Assembly (NCBI GenBank): GCA_023415835.1
Contig: JAEZJK010000044.1
Location: 1 to 26,189, forward strand
Length of the DNA: 26,189 bases
Direction of reading: 5' to 3'
Source of the DNA: Bacillota bacterium
GTDB taxonomy: Bacteria; Bacillota; UBA4882; UBA8346
The translations under genes and the position numbers were made by a program. Positions 1 through 7,095 of this stretch are shown here, piece after piece (positions within the stretch are counted from its first letter, which is position 1; every line of letters begins with the position of its first letter). Under the pieces are notes generated by a model. The model did not search any database and was not told the DNA's origin. It saw only the letters and a list, made by a program, of their open reading frames with translations.

Positions 1-70
1 CTTCTTCACGAAGCAACTCTATCACGACTTTGGTTTTAAATTCTGCTGTGTATTGATTTCTCTTGTTCAT
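1..70 (-). CDS. IS3-family transposase OrfA, N-terminal fragment
   Basis: Reading the minus strand from the ATG at 70 gives MNKRNQYTAEFKTKVVIELL followed by REE, cut by the window edge. This is the typical start of an IS3/IS911-type OrfA, the helix-turn-helix subunit encoded ahead of the DDE integrase OrfB. Only 23 residues are visible, so the subgroup and whether the element is intact cannot be told. Upstream on the minus strand lies an A-rich stretch and then a sequence beginning TGCTCCCATAGGGTGAGACA (about 102-121), which could be the insertion sequence terminus. The OrfA identification rests on the N-terminal motif only. Confidence 0.7.
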   Translation of the reverse strand, partial: MNKRNQYTAEFKTKVVIELLREE

Positions 71-101
71 GTTCACATTATAACTTATTTTTTCTTTTTT
101 G

Positions 102-121
102 TGTCTCACCCTATGGGAGCA
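102..121 (-). mobile_element. Possible IS terminal inverted repeat
   Basis: On the minus strand, TGCTCCCATAGGGTGAGACA lies about 30 bp upstream of the OrfA start. It begins with TG, as IS3-family ends usually do, and sits where the left end is expected. The other end of the element is outside the window, so neither the inverted repeat nor a target duplication can be checked. Confidence 0.35.
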
Positions 122-218
122 TTATAAATTTCCGGATCCTTGACATGATAAAACCCCTTTCTGAATCTTTGTTATATTAGTATTAAAAGCAAATAATCAT
201 CAAGAACTATTTTTTTGC

Positions 219-255
219 CGGATCAGGGCTTTCTTGTTTTGATCCGTTTATTTTT
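219..255 (+). terminator. Orphan Rho-independent terminator
   Basis: CGGATCA (219-225) pairs with TGATCCG (240-246), followed by TTTATTTTT. The T-run lies only on the plus-strand 3' side. No intact plus-strand gene lies upstream in the window, so it either ends a gene interrupted by the IS or a short unannotated transcript. Confidence 0.55.
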
Positions 256-369
256 AGATTCGGATAGTACCAACGTCCTATGGCCTGAAATAGTAAATCA
301 GTATTCTTTGTAGCATGGAAGCTGTTTTTAATGTCGGAAAATGCAGCAACCGTCAGGCCATTATCATAA

Positions 370-468
370 CCCTACGCCCAAAATGAACGCCAAATTAACC
401 CTGAAGATATAAACTTATCCCCAGGGTATCGAATCGATGTCTATTTAAACAATACAGTTCCGTCTTAG
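370..468 (+). pseudogene. Short coding remnant, possibly sorbosone/glucose dehydrogenase-like
   Basis: Between stop codons, this frame reads PYAQNERQINPEDINLSPGY then RIDVYLNNTVPS and a stop. The sense of it, a polar linker then 'ED-I-LPPGYRI-V', resembles the first strand of secreted beta-propeller dehydrogenases of the glucose/sorbosone type, but here it stops after 32 codons and has no start codon. I see a resemblance, not a secure family assignment. If real it is a truncated N-terminal piece of a gene lost next to the IS. Confidence 0.3.
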
Positions 469-607
469 TTTTATTTTGAGATTAAATCTCCGCGTATTAA
501 GATAACTTATTTTTTCTATCTAATTCGCCTGGCAATAAATTAGGCATCCGGCATAGGGACTTTAATACCAACGACGCCATATTTATAACATAAAGGTGGT
601 GATCAAG

Positions 608-2467
608 TTGGTAGTTACGACTGATCGAATTTCGAAGATTCCCTGGATTCCGTTGCGCAATTTTTTTAGAAACCCGCTAAAAACAGCATTCCAGATTTCA
701 CCGGACGGAAAGTACCTTTCCTTTATGGGGCCTTATCAAAACCGCATGAATATTTTTATCCGGAAACGTGGAGCCATTGAAACGGTGCGGGTTACCGGAG
801 AAACCAGCCGTGATATTCATGACTACTTTTGGAAAGGTAATAACCGGATTATTTACCGTCGGGATTTTATGGGTGATGAGAATTACCATCTGTTTACGGT
901 GGAGCGTGATGGCCGCAATTTAAAGGATTTAACTCCTTTTACAGGTGTGCGGGCGGAAATCATCGACATACATAATGGTCATGACGGAGAAATGATTATT
1001 GGCCTGAATAAACGGAACCCCCAGGTTTTCGATGCATTCCGTTTGAACGTTGTCACCGGTGAAATGAAAATGATTGCCGAAAATCCCGGCAATATTGTAG
1101 CCTGGAAAGCCGATCATCATGGCAAGCTTCGAATCGCCGTAGCCAGCGAAGGGGTGAACAATACTTTATTATACCGTGAAAGCGAAGAAATGCCTTTTAA
1201 ACCCGTTATTATTACTAATTTTCGGGTAACCATTAACCCTCTTTTCTTTACTTTCGATAATCGAAATATCTACGCCGCCTCCAATATCGGCCGTGACAAG
1301 TTAGCTATTGTTATCTTTGACGTCACCAAAGGCAAAGAACTGGAAGTGATCTTCAAACATCCGGACGTGGATGTTAAAAGCCTTCATTATTCACCCAAAC
1401 GTAAAGTTTTGACCTATGCCGTTTATACAACCTGGAAAGATGAATACCAGTTCTTAGACCCTTTAACGGAGTCGGAGTACCAATCAATCCTCCGGCATTT
1501 ACCTCAGGGTGAAGTTGAATTTGCCGCGAGGAACCAAAATGAGGATCTTCAGGTTATCAGGAGATATAGTGACCGTTCCTGGGGCGAGTATTATTTATAT
1601 GAAACAGCCGCCTCCAAATTAACCAAACTCTCCGATATCAGCCCCTGGCTTAAAGAAGAAGCGATGTGCGATTTAAAACCTGTCACTTACAAGTCCCGCG
1701 ACGGTTTACCCATTCATAGTTATTTAACGCTTCCCGGAGACAGAGACCCCCAAAATCTCCCGGTGGTGATCCACCCCCATGGCGGTCCTTGGACCCGTGA
1801 TAACTGGGGTTTCAACCCGGAAGTCCAATTTTTGGCCAACCGGGGTTTTGCGGTTTTACAGATGAATTTTCGCGGCTCCACCGGTTTCGGACGCAGGTTC
1901 TGGGAACTCTCTTTCAAACAATGGGGCCGCCAAATGCAGGATGACATTACCGACGGTGTCTACTGGCTAGTCAAACAAGGGATTGCCAATCCTAAAAAAG
2001 TTGCAATTTATGGCGCCAGTTACGGGGGGTATGCCACCTTGGCCGGAATGGCTTTTACCCCGGATCTCTATGCTTGCGGTGTGGATTATGTAGGAATATC
2101 CAATCTTTTTACTTTCCTAGGGATGATTCCGCCTTATTGGGAACCGGGACGCGATCAACTTTATGCTAAGGTAGGCGACCCTATCAAAGATGCCAATTTG
2201 TTACACGCAGCTTCGCCGATTTTTCACGTCGCCCGAATTAAAGCGCCGCTTTTGGTAGCTCATGGCGCGCATGATCCCCGGGTCAATATCAATCAATCCG
2301 ATCAGATTGTCGCCGCCTTACGCAAGAGGGGGCGGGATGTGGAATATATGGTGAAAGAAGATGAAGGGCACGGCTTTCGTAACGAAGAGAATCGTATTGA
2401 CTTTTATGAAGCCGTGGAAAAATTCTTGGCCAGGAATTTATTAAAATCCAAGTGGTTTCGGCAATGA
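608..2467 (+). CDS. S9 family peptidase (prolyl oligopeptidase / acylaminoacyl peptidase type)
   Basis: Serine peptidase that cleaves short peptides, probably cytoplasmic since no signal peptide is visible. The N-terminal half (to about residue 350) carries propeller-like repeats such as 'ISPDGKYLSF'. The C-terminal alpha/beta-hydrolase half has the nucleophile motif GASYGGY (Ser at codon 471 from the TTG), Asp in HGAHDPRV (about 556) and His in DEGHGF (about 588), with the spacing normal for the family. The frame opens with GTG at 596, but AAAGGTGGTGATC at 592-604 is a near-perfect Shine-Dalgarno placed 7 nt before the TTG at 608, so I choose TTG, giving 619 residues. It stands alone; nothing nearby tells its substrate. 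Confidence 0.9.
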   Translation: MVVTTDRISKIPWIPLRNFFRNPLKTAFQISPDGKYLSFMGPYQNRMNIFIRKRGAIETVRVTGETSRDIHDYFWKGNNRIIYRRDFMGDENYHLFTVERDGRNLKDLTPFTGVRAEIIDIHNGHDGEMIIGLNKRNPQVFDAFRLNVVTGEMKMIAENPGNIVAWKADHHGKLRIAVASEGVNNTLLYRESEEMPFKPVIITNFRVTINPLFFTFDNRNIYAASNIGRDKLAIVIFDVTKGKELEVIFKHPDVDVKSLHYSPKRKVLTYAVYTTWKDEYQFLDPLTESEYQSILRHLPQGEVEFAARNQNEDLQVIRRYSDRSWGEYYLYETAASKLTKLSDISPWLKEEAMCDLKPVTYKSRDGLPIHSYLTLPGDRDPQNLPVVIHPHGGPWTRDNWGFNPEVQFLANRGFAVLQMNFRGSTGFGRRFWELSFKQWGRQMQDDITDGVYWLVKQGIANPKKVAIYGASYGGYATLAGMAFTPDLYACGVDYVGISNLFTFLGMIPPYWEPGRDQLYAKVGDPIKDANLLHAASPIFHVARIKAPLLVAHGAHDPRVNINQSDQIVAALRKRGRDVEYMVKEDEGHGFRNEENRIDFYEAVEKFLARNLLKSKWFRQ

Positions 2468-2831
2468 AAGGCCATATTTTAAGACAAGGGCAGTTGATGT
2501 GGACATACCAATTCCGTTAATTTCACTAGATCCGGGTAAAAATATTCACCTTGCACCGGAATATCGTCACTGCGGTTATGGAAATAGGCACCCGATCATT
2601 CTTCGGAAAGGGGCTAATTCCCTGACCGTCCCTTCCTTACCTGGCTGAGCACAAAGGCCGCAACCGGAAAGCCTCTCATTAGCGGCATTCAAAGAATTAT
2701 TTTTTCAATATAATATTGGGTGATACCTCCTCATATATTTGGGTTAGGAGCGATCTGCCTGCGCTTCCGGTTTACCTTTGGAGATACCCCCTGATATATT
2801 TAGGTTAGGATTATGCTTTGGAGGCCTGGTT
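2468..2831. other. Intergenic region with a 28-bp direct repeat
   Basis: No convincing gene. A frame from GTG 2499 to TGA 2648 (49 codons, with AAGGGC 7 nt upstream) is open but matches nothing I recognise. A 28-bp repeat is present twice (2722-2749 and 2783-2810). An AT-rich TATAAT at 2709-2714 could be a -10 for the downstream gene, but no matching -35 is evident. Confidence 0.4.
2722..2810 (+). repeat. Direct repeat pair, 28 bp
   Basis: 2722-2749 and 2783-2810 match at 25 of 28 positions (both contain ATATATTTRGGTTAGGA), with starts 61 bp apart. The second copy lies just before the Shine-Dalgarno of the amidase gene. Looks like a local duplication or a duplicated operator. Confidence 0.65.
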
Positions 2832-4095
2832 TTGAAAGTCTTTTTTATTAAACAAAGAATATTTTTATTGATATTGTTCGGAATTATGATGGGTTTGGGA
2901 TTTTGGTTCAGTTGGATTACTCGCCATCAAGCAGTGGTTGCTCCTCAAATAAAAGAGGTGGCGATCGTAATCGACGATTTCGGAGGGAGAGCCAAAGGAA
3001 TTCAGGAAATGATGGCTCTTCCTTATACATTGAATTTTGCGGTTTTGCCTTTTGAAGAATTTTCATATCAACAAGCGGAACAAGCAATGAAAAAGGGCTT
3101 TGAAATCATAGTACACATGCCTTTTGAAGCATTCGGCGCCGATCCTCGCTGGTACGGCAAGAAATATATATCCGCCCAGTCCACACCGCCTGAGATCAAA
3201 AAGCTGATTGATGAATCTTTTCAAATACTACCGATGGCGGTTGGTTTAAGTAATCATATGAGTCTGCCCCTTGCCAAGCGGGATATATTCTTAGATAATA
3301 CAAATTCCGCAACAGATATGCGCCGTCAACTGAAAAAATTGATGGAACAGGCACGAACCCAAGGGATGGCGGTGGGAATCGGCCATGTCGGCCAAACCGG
3401 AGTCACTTTAGCGAAAGTGCTTCGTCAAGAACTACCCAAATATGAAAAAGAAGGTTTTCATTTGGTGCCGCTTTCGGAACTTGTTTACACACGTGTTCCT
3501 ACTAAGTTTCTCAAAAATAGGAAAATTATTATTGGGATTGACCCTGGCCATGGGGGAATTGATTCCGGAACCAAATGGGGAAATATATTTGAGAAGAACC
3601 TAAATTTAAAATTCAGTCAAAAATTGGCGGAAGAGTTAGCGAAAAGAGGGTACCGGGTAGTTTTAAGCAGGGATGAGGACCGGCTTTTAACTCCCTATGC
3701 CCATTATACCTATAAAAATAAGCCTTATAAACTGAATGAGTTCCGTTGCCGGATTGGAAAAATGGAAGTTGCCAATGTTTCGGCCATGGTGAGCATTCAC
3801 GCCAATTGGAGTAAATTATCCTATCATCGTGGTCCCATCGCATATTATTCCCCTCGTTCCCCGGTATCTCAAAAAAATAGCCCAGCATATACAGGAACAT
3901 CTGAATCAGATACAACCGTACCGTAAATTACCAAAGCCCAGTAATTATTGTCTCTTGGAGCAGGCAAAAGTCCCGTCAATCCTGATCGAACTGGGTTTCT
4001 TTTCAAACCGGGAGGATCGTCTATTACTCCAAGACGATAATTATCTGGAGCGTTTAAAATCCGCCATTAGCGACGGCTTGGCAGAGACTCTTTAG
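2832..4095 (+). pseudogene. Divergent polysaccharide deacetylase - N-acetylmuramoyl-L-alanine amidase fusion, frameshifted
   Basis: After one N-terminal membrane or signal segment (IFLLILFGIMMGLGFWFSW), a YibQ/DUF610-type deacetylase-like domain (VIDDFGG, HMPFEA, NHMS, RDIFLD, IGHVG) is followed by an Amidase_3 domain that would cut the MurNAc-L-Ala bond of peptidoglycan. Amidase metal and catalytic residues are visible in DPGHGG, EKN, SIHAN and LIELGFFSN. Two lesions: about 44 residues normally lying between NHMGS and the RD-FLD motif are absent, in frame; and the frame moves by +1 near 3850-3862, so the last Glu lies in another frame (3829-4095). Dropping one C from a CCCC run restores YYSPRSRYLKKIAQHI. 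Start TTG 2832 is chosen because GGAGG at 2820-2824 is 7 nt upstream. The frameshift could be a sequencing error; the deletion is less easily so explained. Confidence 0.8.
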
Positions 4096-4114
4096 CCATG
4101 GGATTCCCGGTTGC

Positions 4115-4136
4115 ATGGGGTGTCCCTTTCCCCCAT
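4115..4136. terminator. Hairpin between convergent genes
   Basis: ATGGGG (4115-4120) pairs with CCCCAT (4131-4136) in the short gap between the convergent amidase and PII-like genes. There is no long T-run (only GGTTTT follows), so it is a weak bidirectional terminator candidate. Confidence 0.35.
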
Positions 4137-4198
4137 AGGTTTTGGCGAACATCGGGATTACATTTTCCAGTGTTCCTGGAATCGCTGGGATGCTTGGG

Positions 4199-4864
4199 CT
4201 AACGCAAACCGTAAGTTTTATTTACATCTAGAACGAACATGATTCCGTTGCCGGGCTCGTCGATCTTCAAATGGCCTTTAATTGAAGCGACAATAGCTTC
4301 GGTGAGATCGCTTTTGGATAAGATCATCACCATTTCTTTTTCCGGCTCGATAGCCATGGAGAATAACATGCTATTTTCATGGATACCTGAACCTCTGGCA
4401 TTAATGATCGTAGCCCCTCTGGCCCCTGCCGAAGTCGCCGCATCTACGACCGATTCCGCGTTGCCTTTATCCACAACTACAAAAATAGCTTTATGCATCG
4501 TGTTTTCCCCACCTTTACTTTCGATTAAGTTATCGCACATACAGTTCCTAATCCCCAACAAATTTGTGACGGAGATAGAAAAAGCTATACCGTGCTTCGG
4601 TTTTTCAAAGACAAATTTACGGTTAAGCTCTTCCAGGCTTTGGTAAGCTAATGATTTCTCAGCCACAATCAGCACAATTTCCTTGCGGGTGTCGGATAAG
4701 TCCAAAATTTCTAAGAGATGGCTATTAATAGTCCCCTTACCCAAAAAGATTGTCCCGCCAGTGATCCCGTTTTGTTTGGCAATTTTCATTACTTTGCTGC
4801 CCAATCCGAAGTTTACAATTACCCAAAATAATTCAAATTGTTTTATTTCCGGATTATTTTCCAT
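4199..4864 (-). CDS. Tandem PII-like (GlnB-type) regulatory protein
   Basis: 221 residues made of two PII-like ferredoxin folds: residues 10-105 and 121-221. The second half is the clearer (MHKAIFVVVDKG at its start, GARGATIINARGSG, EKEMVMILS, EPGNGIMFVLDV), the first has a parallel pattern (WVIVNFGLGSKVMKIAKQNG, KEIVLIVAE, KPKHGIAFSISV). The T-loops are short and lack a recognisable uridylylation Tyr, so I do not infer classical nitrogen control. The start lies 11 nt inside the end of the DUF1538 gene, with AAAGGAGG upstream, indicating translational coupling. Inference: it binds a nucleotide or small ligand and gates the partner DUF1538 transporter, as membrane/PII pairs do elsewhere. Confidence 0.85.
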   Translation of the reverse strand: MENNPEIKQFELFWVIVNFGLGSKVMKIAKQNGITGGTIFLGKGTINSHLLEILDLSDTRKEIVLIVAEKSLAYQSLEELNRKFVFEKPKHGIAFSISVTNLLGIRNCMCDNLIESKGGENTMHKAIFVVVDKGNAESVVDAATSAGARGATIINARGSGIHENSMLFSMAIEPEKEMVMILSKSDLTEAIVASIKGHLKIDEPGNGIMFVLDVNKTYGLR

Positions 4865-6347
4865 GAGTCCCCAATCCTCCTTTGGCGGATTTACTTTTAA
4901 AAATAAATCCCAGGACTTGAAGCGCGATTATTGGCGTTAAAGCTACCATAGCAATTACTCCAAATCCATCGATTAATACATTAGCCCCTTCGATAGCTTC
5001 GGCCGCTCCTTGGGCAAATGCTAAAACGAACGTTGCGGTCATTGGGCCGGAAGCGACGCCGCCCGAATCAAAGGCGATCCCTACGAATAGTTTCGGTACG
5101 TAATAAGCCATGGCAATAGAAATTATATACCCGGGTAAAAGAAAATGCCATAATTGAATTTCGGGAACCACGATTCGCAACATCGATAAAGCCACTGCAA
5201 AGCCAACCCCGATTGAAAGCGCTAATACTACTACGCTTCGTTTTAGATAGCCGCTGGTAACGGTCTCGATTTGATTGGTTAACACGTATACCGCCGGTTC
5301 GGCCAAGATCACCACTAGTCCCAGGATGAATCCTACCATAATAACGATCCATGGTTGATCTAAAGAGGCAAGGTTGTAACCTACCATGCTTCCAACATCC
5401 ATGAAACCGGCATTAACGCCGGTCAAAAACATGACCAATCCGATAAAAGTATAAACAAGGCCCTTAATGATCTTATAAAAAGCTTTTTTAGAAAGCTTGA
5501 ATGAGATGAATTGAAAGGCTAAGAAGATTACTAATAAGGGAAACAAAGCCAAAAAGACTTCACCCGCCATAGTCGGGAGTTTTTTAATAAACGGGCCGAT
5601 AATCGAAGCTGACTGAGATATGCCCCATTCCAAACTGCCGGTAATTTTGTCCGATTTCGAGATAATACTCATGATTATCACTGATAGAATAGCGCCTGTA
5701 GAAGCAATGGCGACCAGTCCGAAGCTATCTTCTTCCGAAGCTTTACCGCCCTTCTTTAAAGAAGAAACCCCTAATGCCAGGGCTAAGATAAAGGGGACGG
5801 TCATCGCGCCGGTAGTAGCGCCGGAAGCGTCAAAAGATATTGCTAAGAATTCCTTAGAGGTAAAAATAGCTAAACCAAAAATTATCAGATAGAGTACGGT
5901 TAAAAGTTTATGCAACACTTTATTATAGACTATTCTAAACAAGCCGATGGCGAGTAACACTGCAATTCCCACTGAGACGACAACTACAATACTTAGTTTG
6001 GAGATCGCGCCGGAAGTAACTGAAGCTACTTGCCCCGCCAGGATATGCAAATCCGGTTCGGCGATGGAAATAAAAAAACCTAAGAGTAATCCGCCGACGC
6101 CCACGATCCATGCTTTATTGCTTTTGGTCAGAGATGTCCCCATTAATGCGCCAATCGGGGTAACGCCAATATCCACGCCGAATAAGAAGATAGATAACCC
6201 TAATATTATTAGGAGCGCTCCCAGTAGAAACCTCAATAACAAATGGGTTTCAAGGGGTGTGATTGTATAATTCAAGATCAATACAATGATTGTAATTGGG
6301 AGTACAGCATATAATACTTCTTTAAACTTCTCCATAAGCACATTCAA
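4854..6347 (-). CDS. DUF1538 family membrane protein, probable transporter
   Basis: 497 residues, about 12 hydrophobic segments in two homologous halves. Matching motifs show the duplication: AEPDLHILAGQVASVTSG (first half) against AEPAVYVLTNQIETVTSG (second), and FDASGATTGAMTVPFILALA against FDSGGVASGPMTATFVLAFA. The paired AEP and FD-G motifs probably sit in the transport path. The family is known from Bacillota next to PII-like genes, its substrate being unsettled. The ATG at 6347 has a rather distant AAGGAA. It overlaps the downstream PII-like gene and lies 38 nt after the XRE regulator, so the three form one operon. Confidence 0.85.
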   Translation of the reverse strand: MNVLMEKFKEVLYAVLPITIIVLILNYTITPLETHLLLRFLLGALLIILGLSIFLFGVDIGVTPIGALMGTSLTKSNKAWIVGVGGLLLGFFISIAEPDLHILAGQVASVTSGAISKLSIVVVVSVGIAVLLAIGLFRIVYNKVLHKLLTVLYLIIFGLAIFTSKEFLAISFDASGATTGAMTVPFILALALGVSSLKKGGKASEEDSFGLVAIASTGAILSVIIMSIISKSDKITGSLEWGISQSASIIGPFIKKLPTMAGEVFLALFPLLVIFLAFQFISFKLSKKAFYKIIKGLVYTFIGLVMFLTGVNAGFMDVGSMVGYNLASLDQPWIVIMVGFILGLVVILAEPAVYVLTNQIETVTSGYLKRSVVVLALSIGVGFAVALSMLRIVVPEIQLWHFLLPGYIISIAMAYYVPKLFVGIAFDSGGVASGPMTATFVLAFAQGAAEAIEGANVLIDGFGVIAMVALTPIIALQVLGFIFKSKSAKGGLGTHGK

Positions 6348-6385
6348 ATATTATTCACTTCCTTTTCTCTAAAATATCAAAGCCT

Positions 6386-6739
6386 TTACTCGTCGGAGCA
6401 AGTATGGTGAAACTTTCTTTTATTGCGTAGAAAGGCTATGAAGTCCCGCACCTCCTCTACTTCTTGTTCGGTTAAATCATTGATGTCCAGAATTGATACT
6501 GAAGAAGCGGAAGAAATAGATGAGGCATCCAAATATTCGGCGGCTTCCATAATTTCCTCGAATCTTGCGTCAAGGGCGTTGGCAATCGATTTTAGCAACA
6601 GCGGCGATGGATGCTTTCTTGTCCCTTTTTCAATCCGGTATATTTCTGTATGGCTAATGTTGGCGATTTTAGCCAATTTACGCCTGGAGATGTTCTTAGC
6701 TATTCGATGTTGGGTAATGAATTTTCCCAGTTTGCTCAT
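6386..6739 (-). CDS. XRE-family transcriptional regulator
   Basis: 117 residues. An HTH_3 domain occupies about residues 6-61 (RRKLAKIANISHTEIYRIEKGTRKHPS, canonical Cro/CI helix-turn-helix), followed by an acidic linker and a short C-terminal helix (DLTEQEVEEVRDFIAFLRNKRK) like those of SinR/ImmR-type repressors. GGAGG sits 7 nt before the ATG. First gene of the operon with the DUF1538 and PII-like genes; most simply an autoregulator of that operon. Its ligand is unknown. Confidence 0.85.
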   Translation of the reverse strand: MSKLGKFITQHRIAKNISRRKLAKIANISHTEIYRIEKGTRKHPSPLLLKSIANALDARFEEIMEAAEYLDASSISSASSVSILDINDLTEQEVEEVRDFIAFLRNKRKFHHTCSDE

Positions 6740-6762
6740 ACTTTATCCTCCGTTCATCCAAA

Positions 6763-6791
6763 AGCATAACATATGTGTAACCTGTTGGCAA
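6763..6791 (-). promoter_or_regulatory. Promoter of the XRE-DUF1538-PII operon
   Basis: On the minus strand, TTGCCA (6791-6786) and TATGCT (6768-6763) are separated by 17 bp, 24 bp upstream of the start codon. Between 6784 and 6850 several TTGGCA/TGCCAA words recur (GTTGGCAAC, GGTGCCAA, AATGCCAA), which could be operator half-sites for the XRE protein. Confidence 0.55.
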
Positions 6792-7095
6792 CTTACTGAT
6801 TGAAATTTGGTGCCAATGAGTTCAACTAACAATTAATGCCAATAATTATGTTCGCCTAATTCATACGGGATTAATAGAAAGTTTATAATGGGTAAAAATT
6901 AAGGAAGGTATTAACAGTAAATTATTATTCGCAAAACAATTTGGTTTGTTTTTTATGGAAAAATATAACAACTAATGTTATTGTTAAATTATTGCCAAAA
7001 ATAAGGCTTGCAGGGATTAACTGGATGTTGTCGAATAAATTAAAAAATATTTTGAGAATTATATACTTTAGTTTATTTACATGAGGTGTTTCGTC
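6792..7095. other. AT-rich divergent intergenic region
   Basis: Lies between the divergently transcribed XRE operon and the sensor kinase. No gene. It holds spaced TGCCAA-type words and an AT-rich tract with TATACT at 7062-7067 that could be the kinase -10, but no good -35 is at the right distance. Confidence 0.4.

Larger units (their letters stand above)
122..607. other. Gene-poor stretch between IS end and S9 peptidase
   Basis: No intact gene is visible. The stretch contains a terminator-like hairpin on the plus strand (219-255), a 32-codon coding-like remnant (370-468), a small GAGAT/ATCTC hairpin near 478-490 and, just before the next gene, its Shine-Dalgarno. A TTGACA at 140-145 has no -10 at an acceptable distance. 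The mix suggests debris left after insertion of the neighbouring mobile element. Confidence 0.5.

Noticed and set aside
140..179. TTGACA with TATATT as a promoter
   Set aside because: The spacing is about 27 bp, too long for a sigma-A promoter.
2499..2648. 49-codon open frame with GTG start after the S9 peptidase
   Set aside because: A plausible ribosome site, but no recognisable motif and short enough to be chance; kept only as a note in the intergenic entry.
4239..4646. Plus-strand open frame opposite the PII-like gene
   Set aside because: An antisense shadow of a well-supported gene; the sequence has no domain character.
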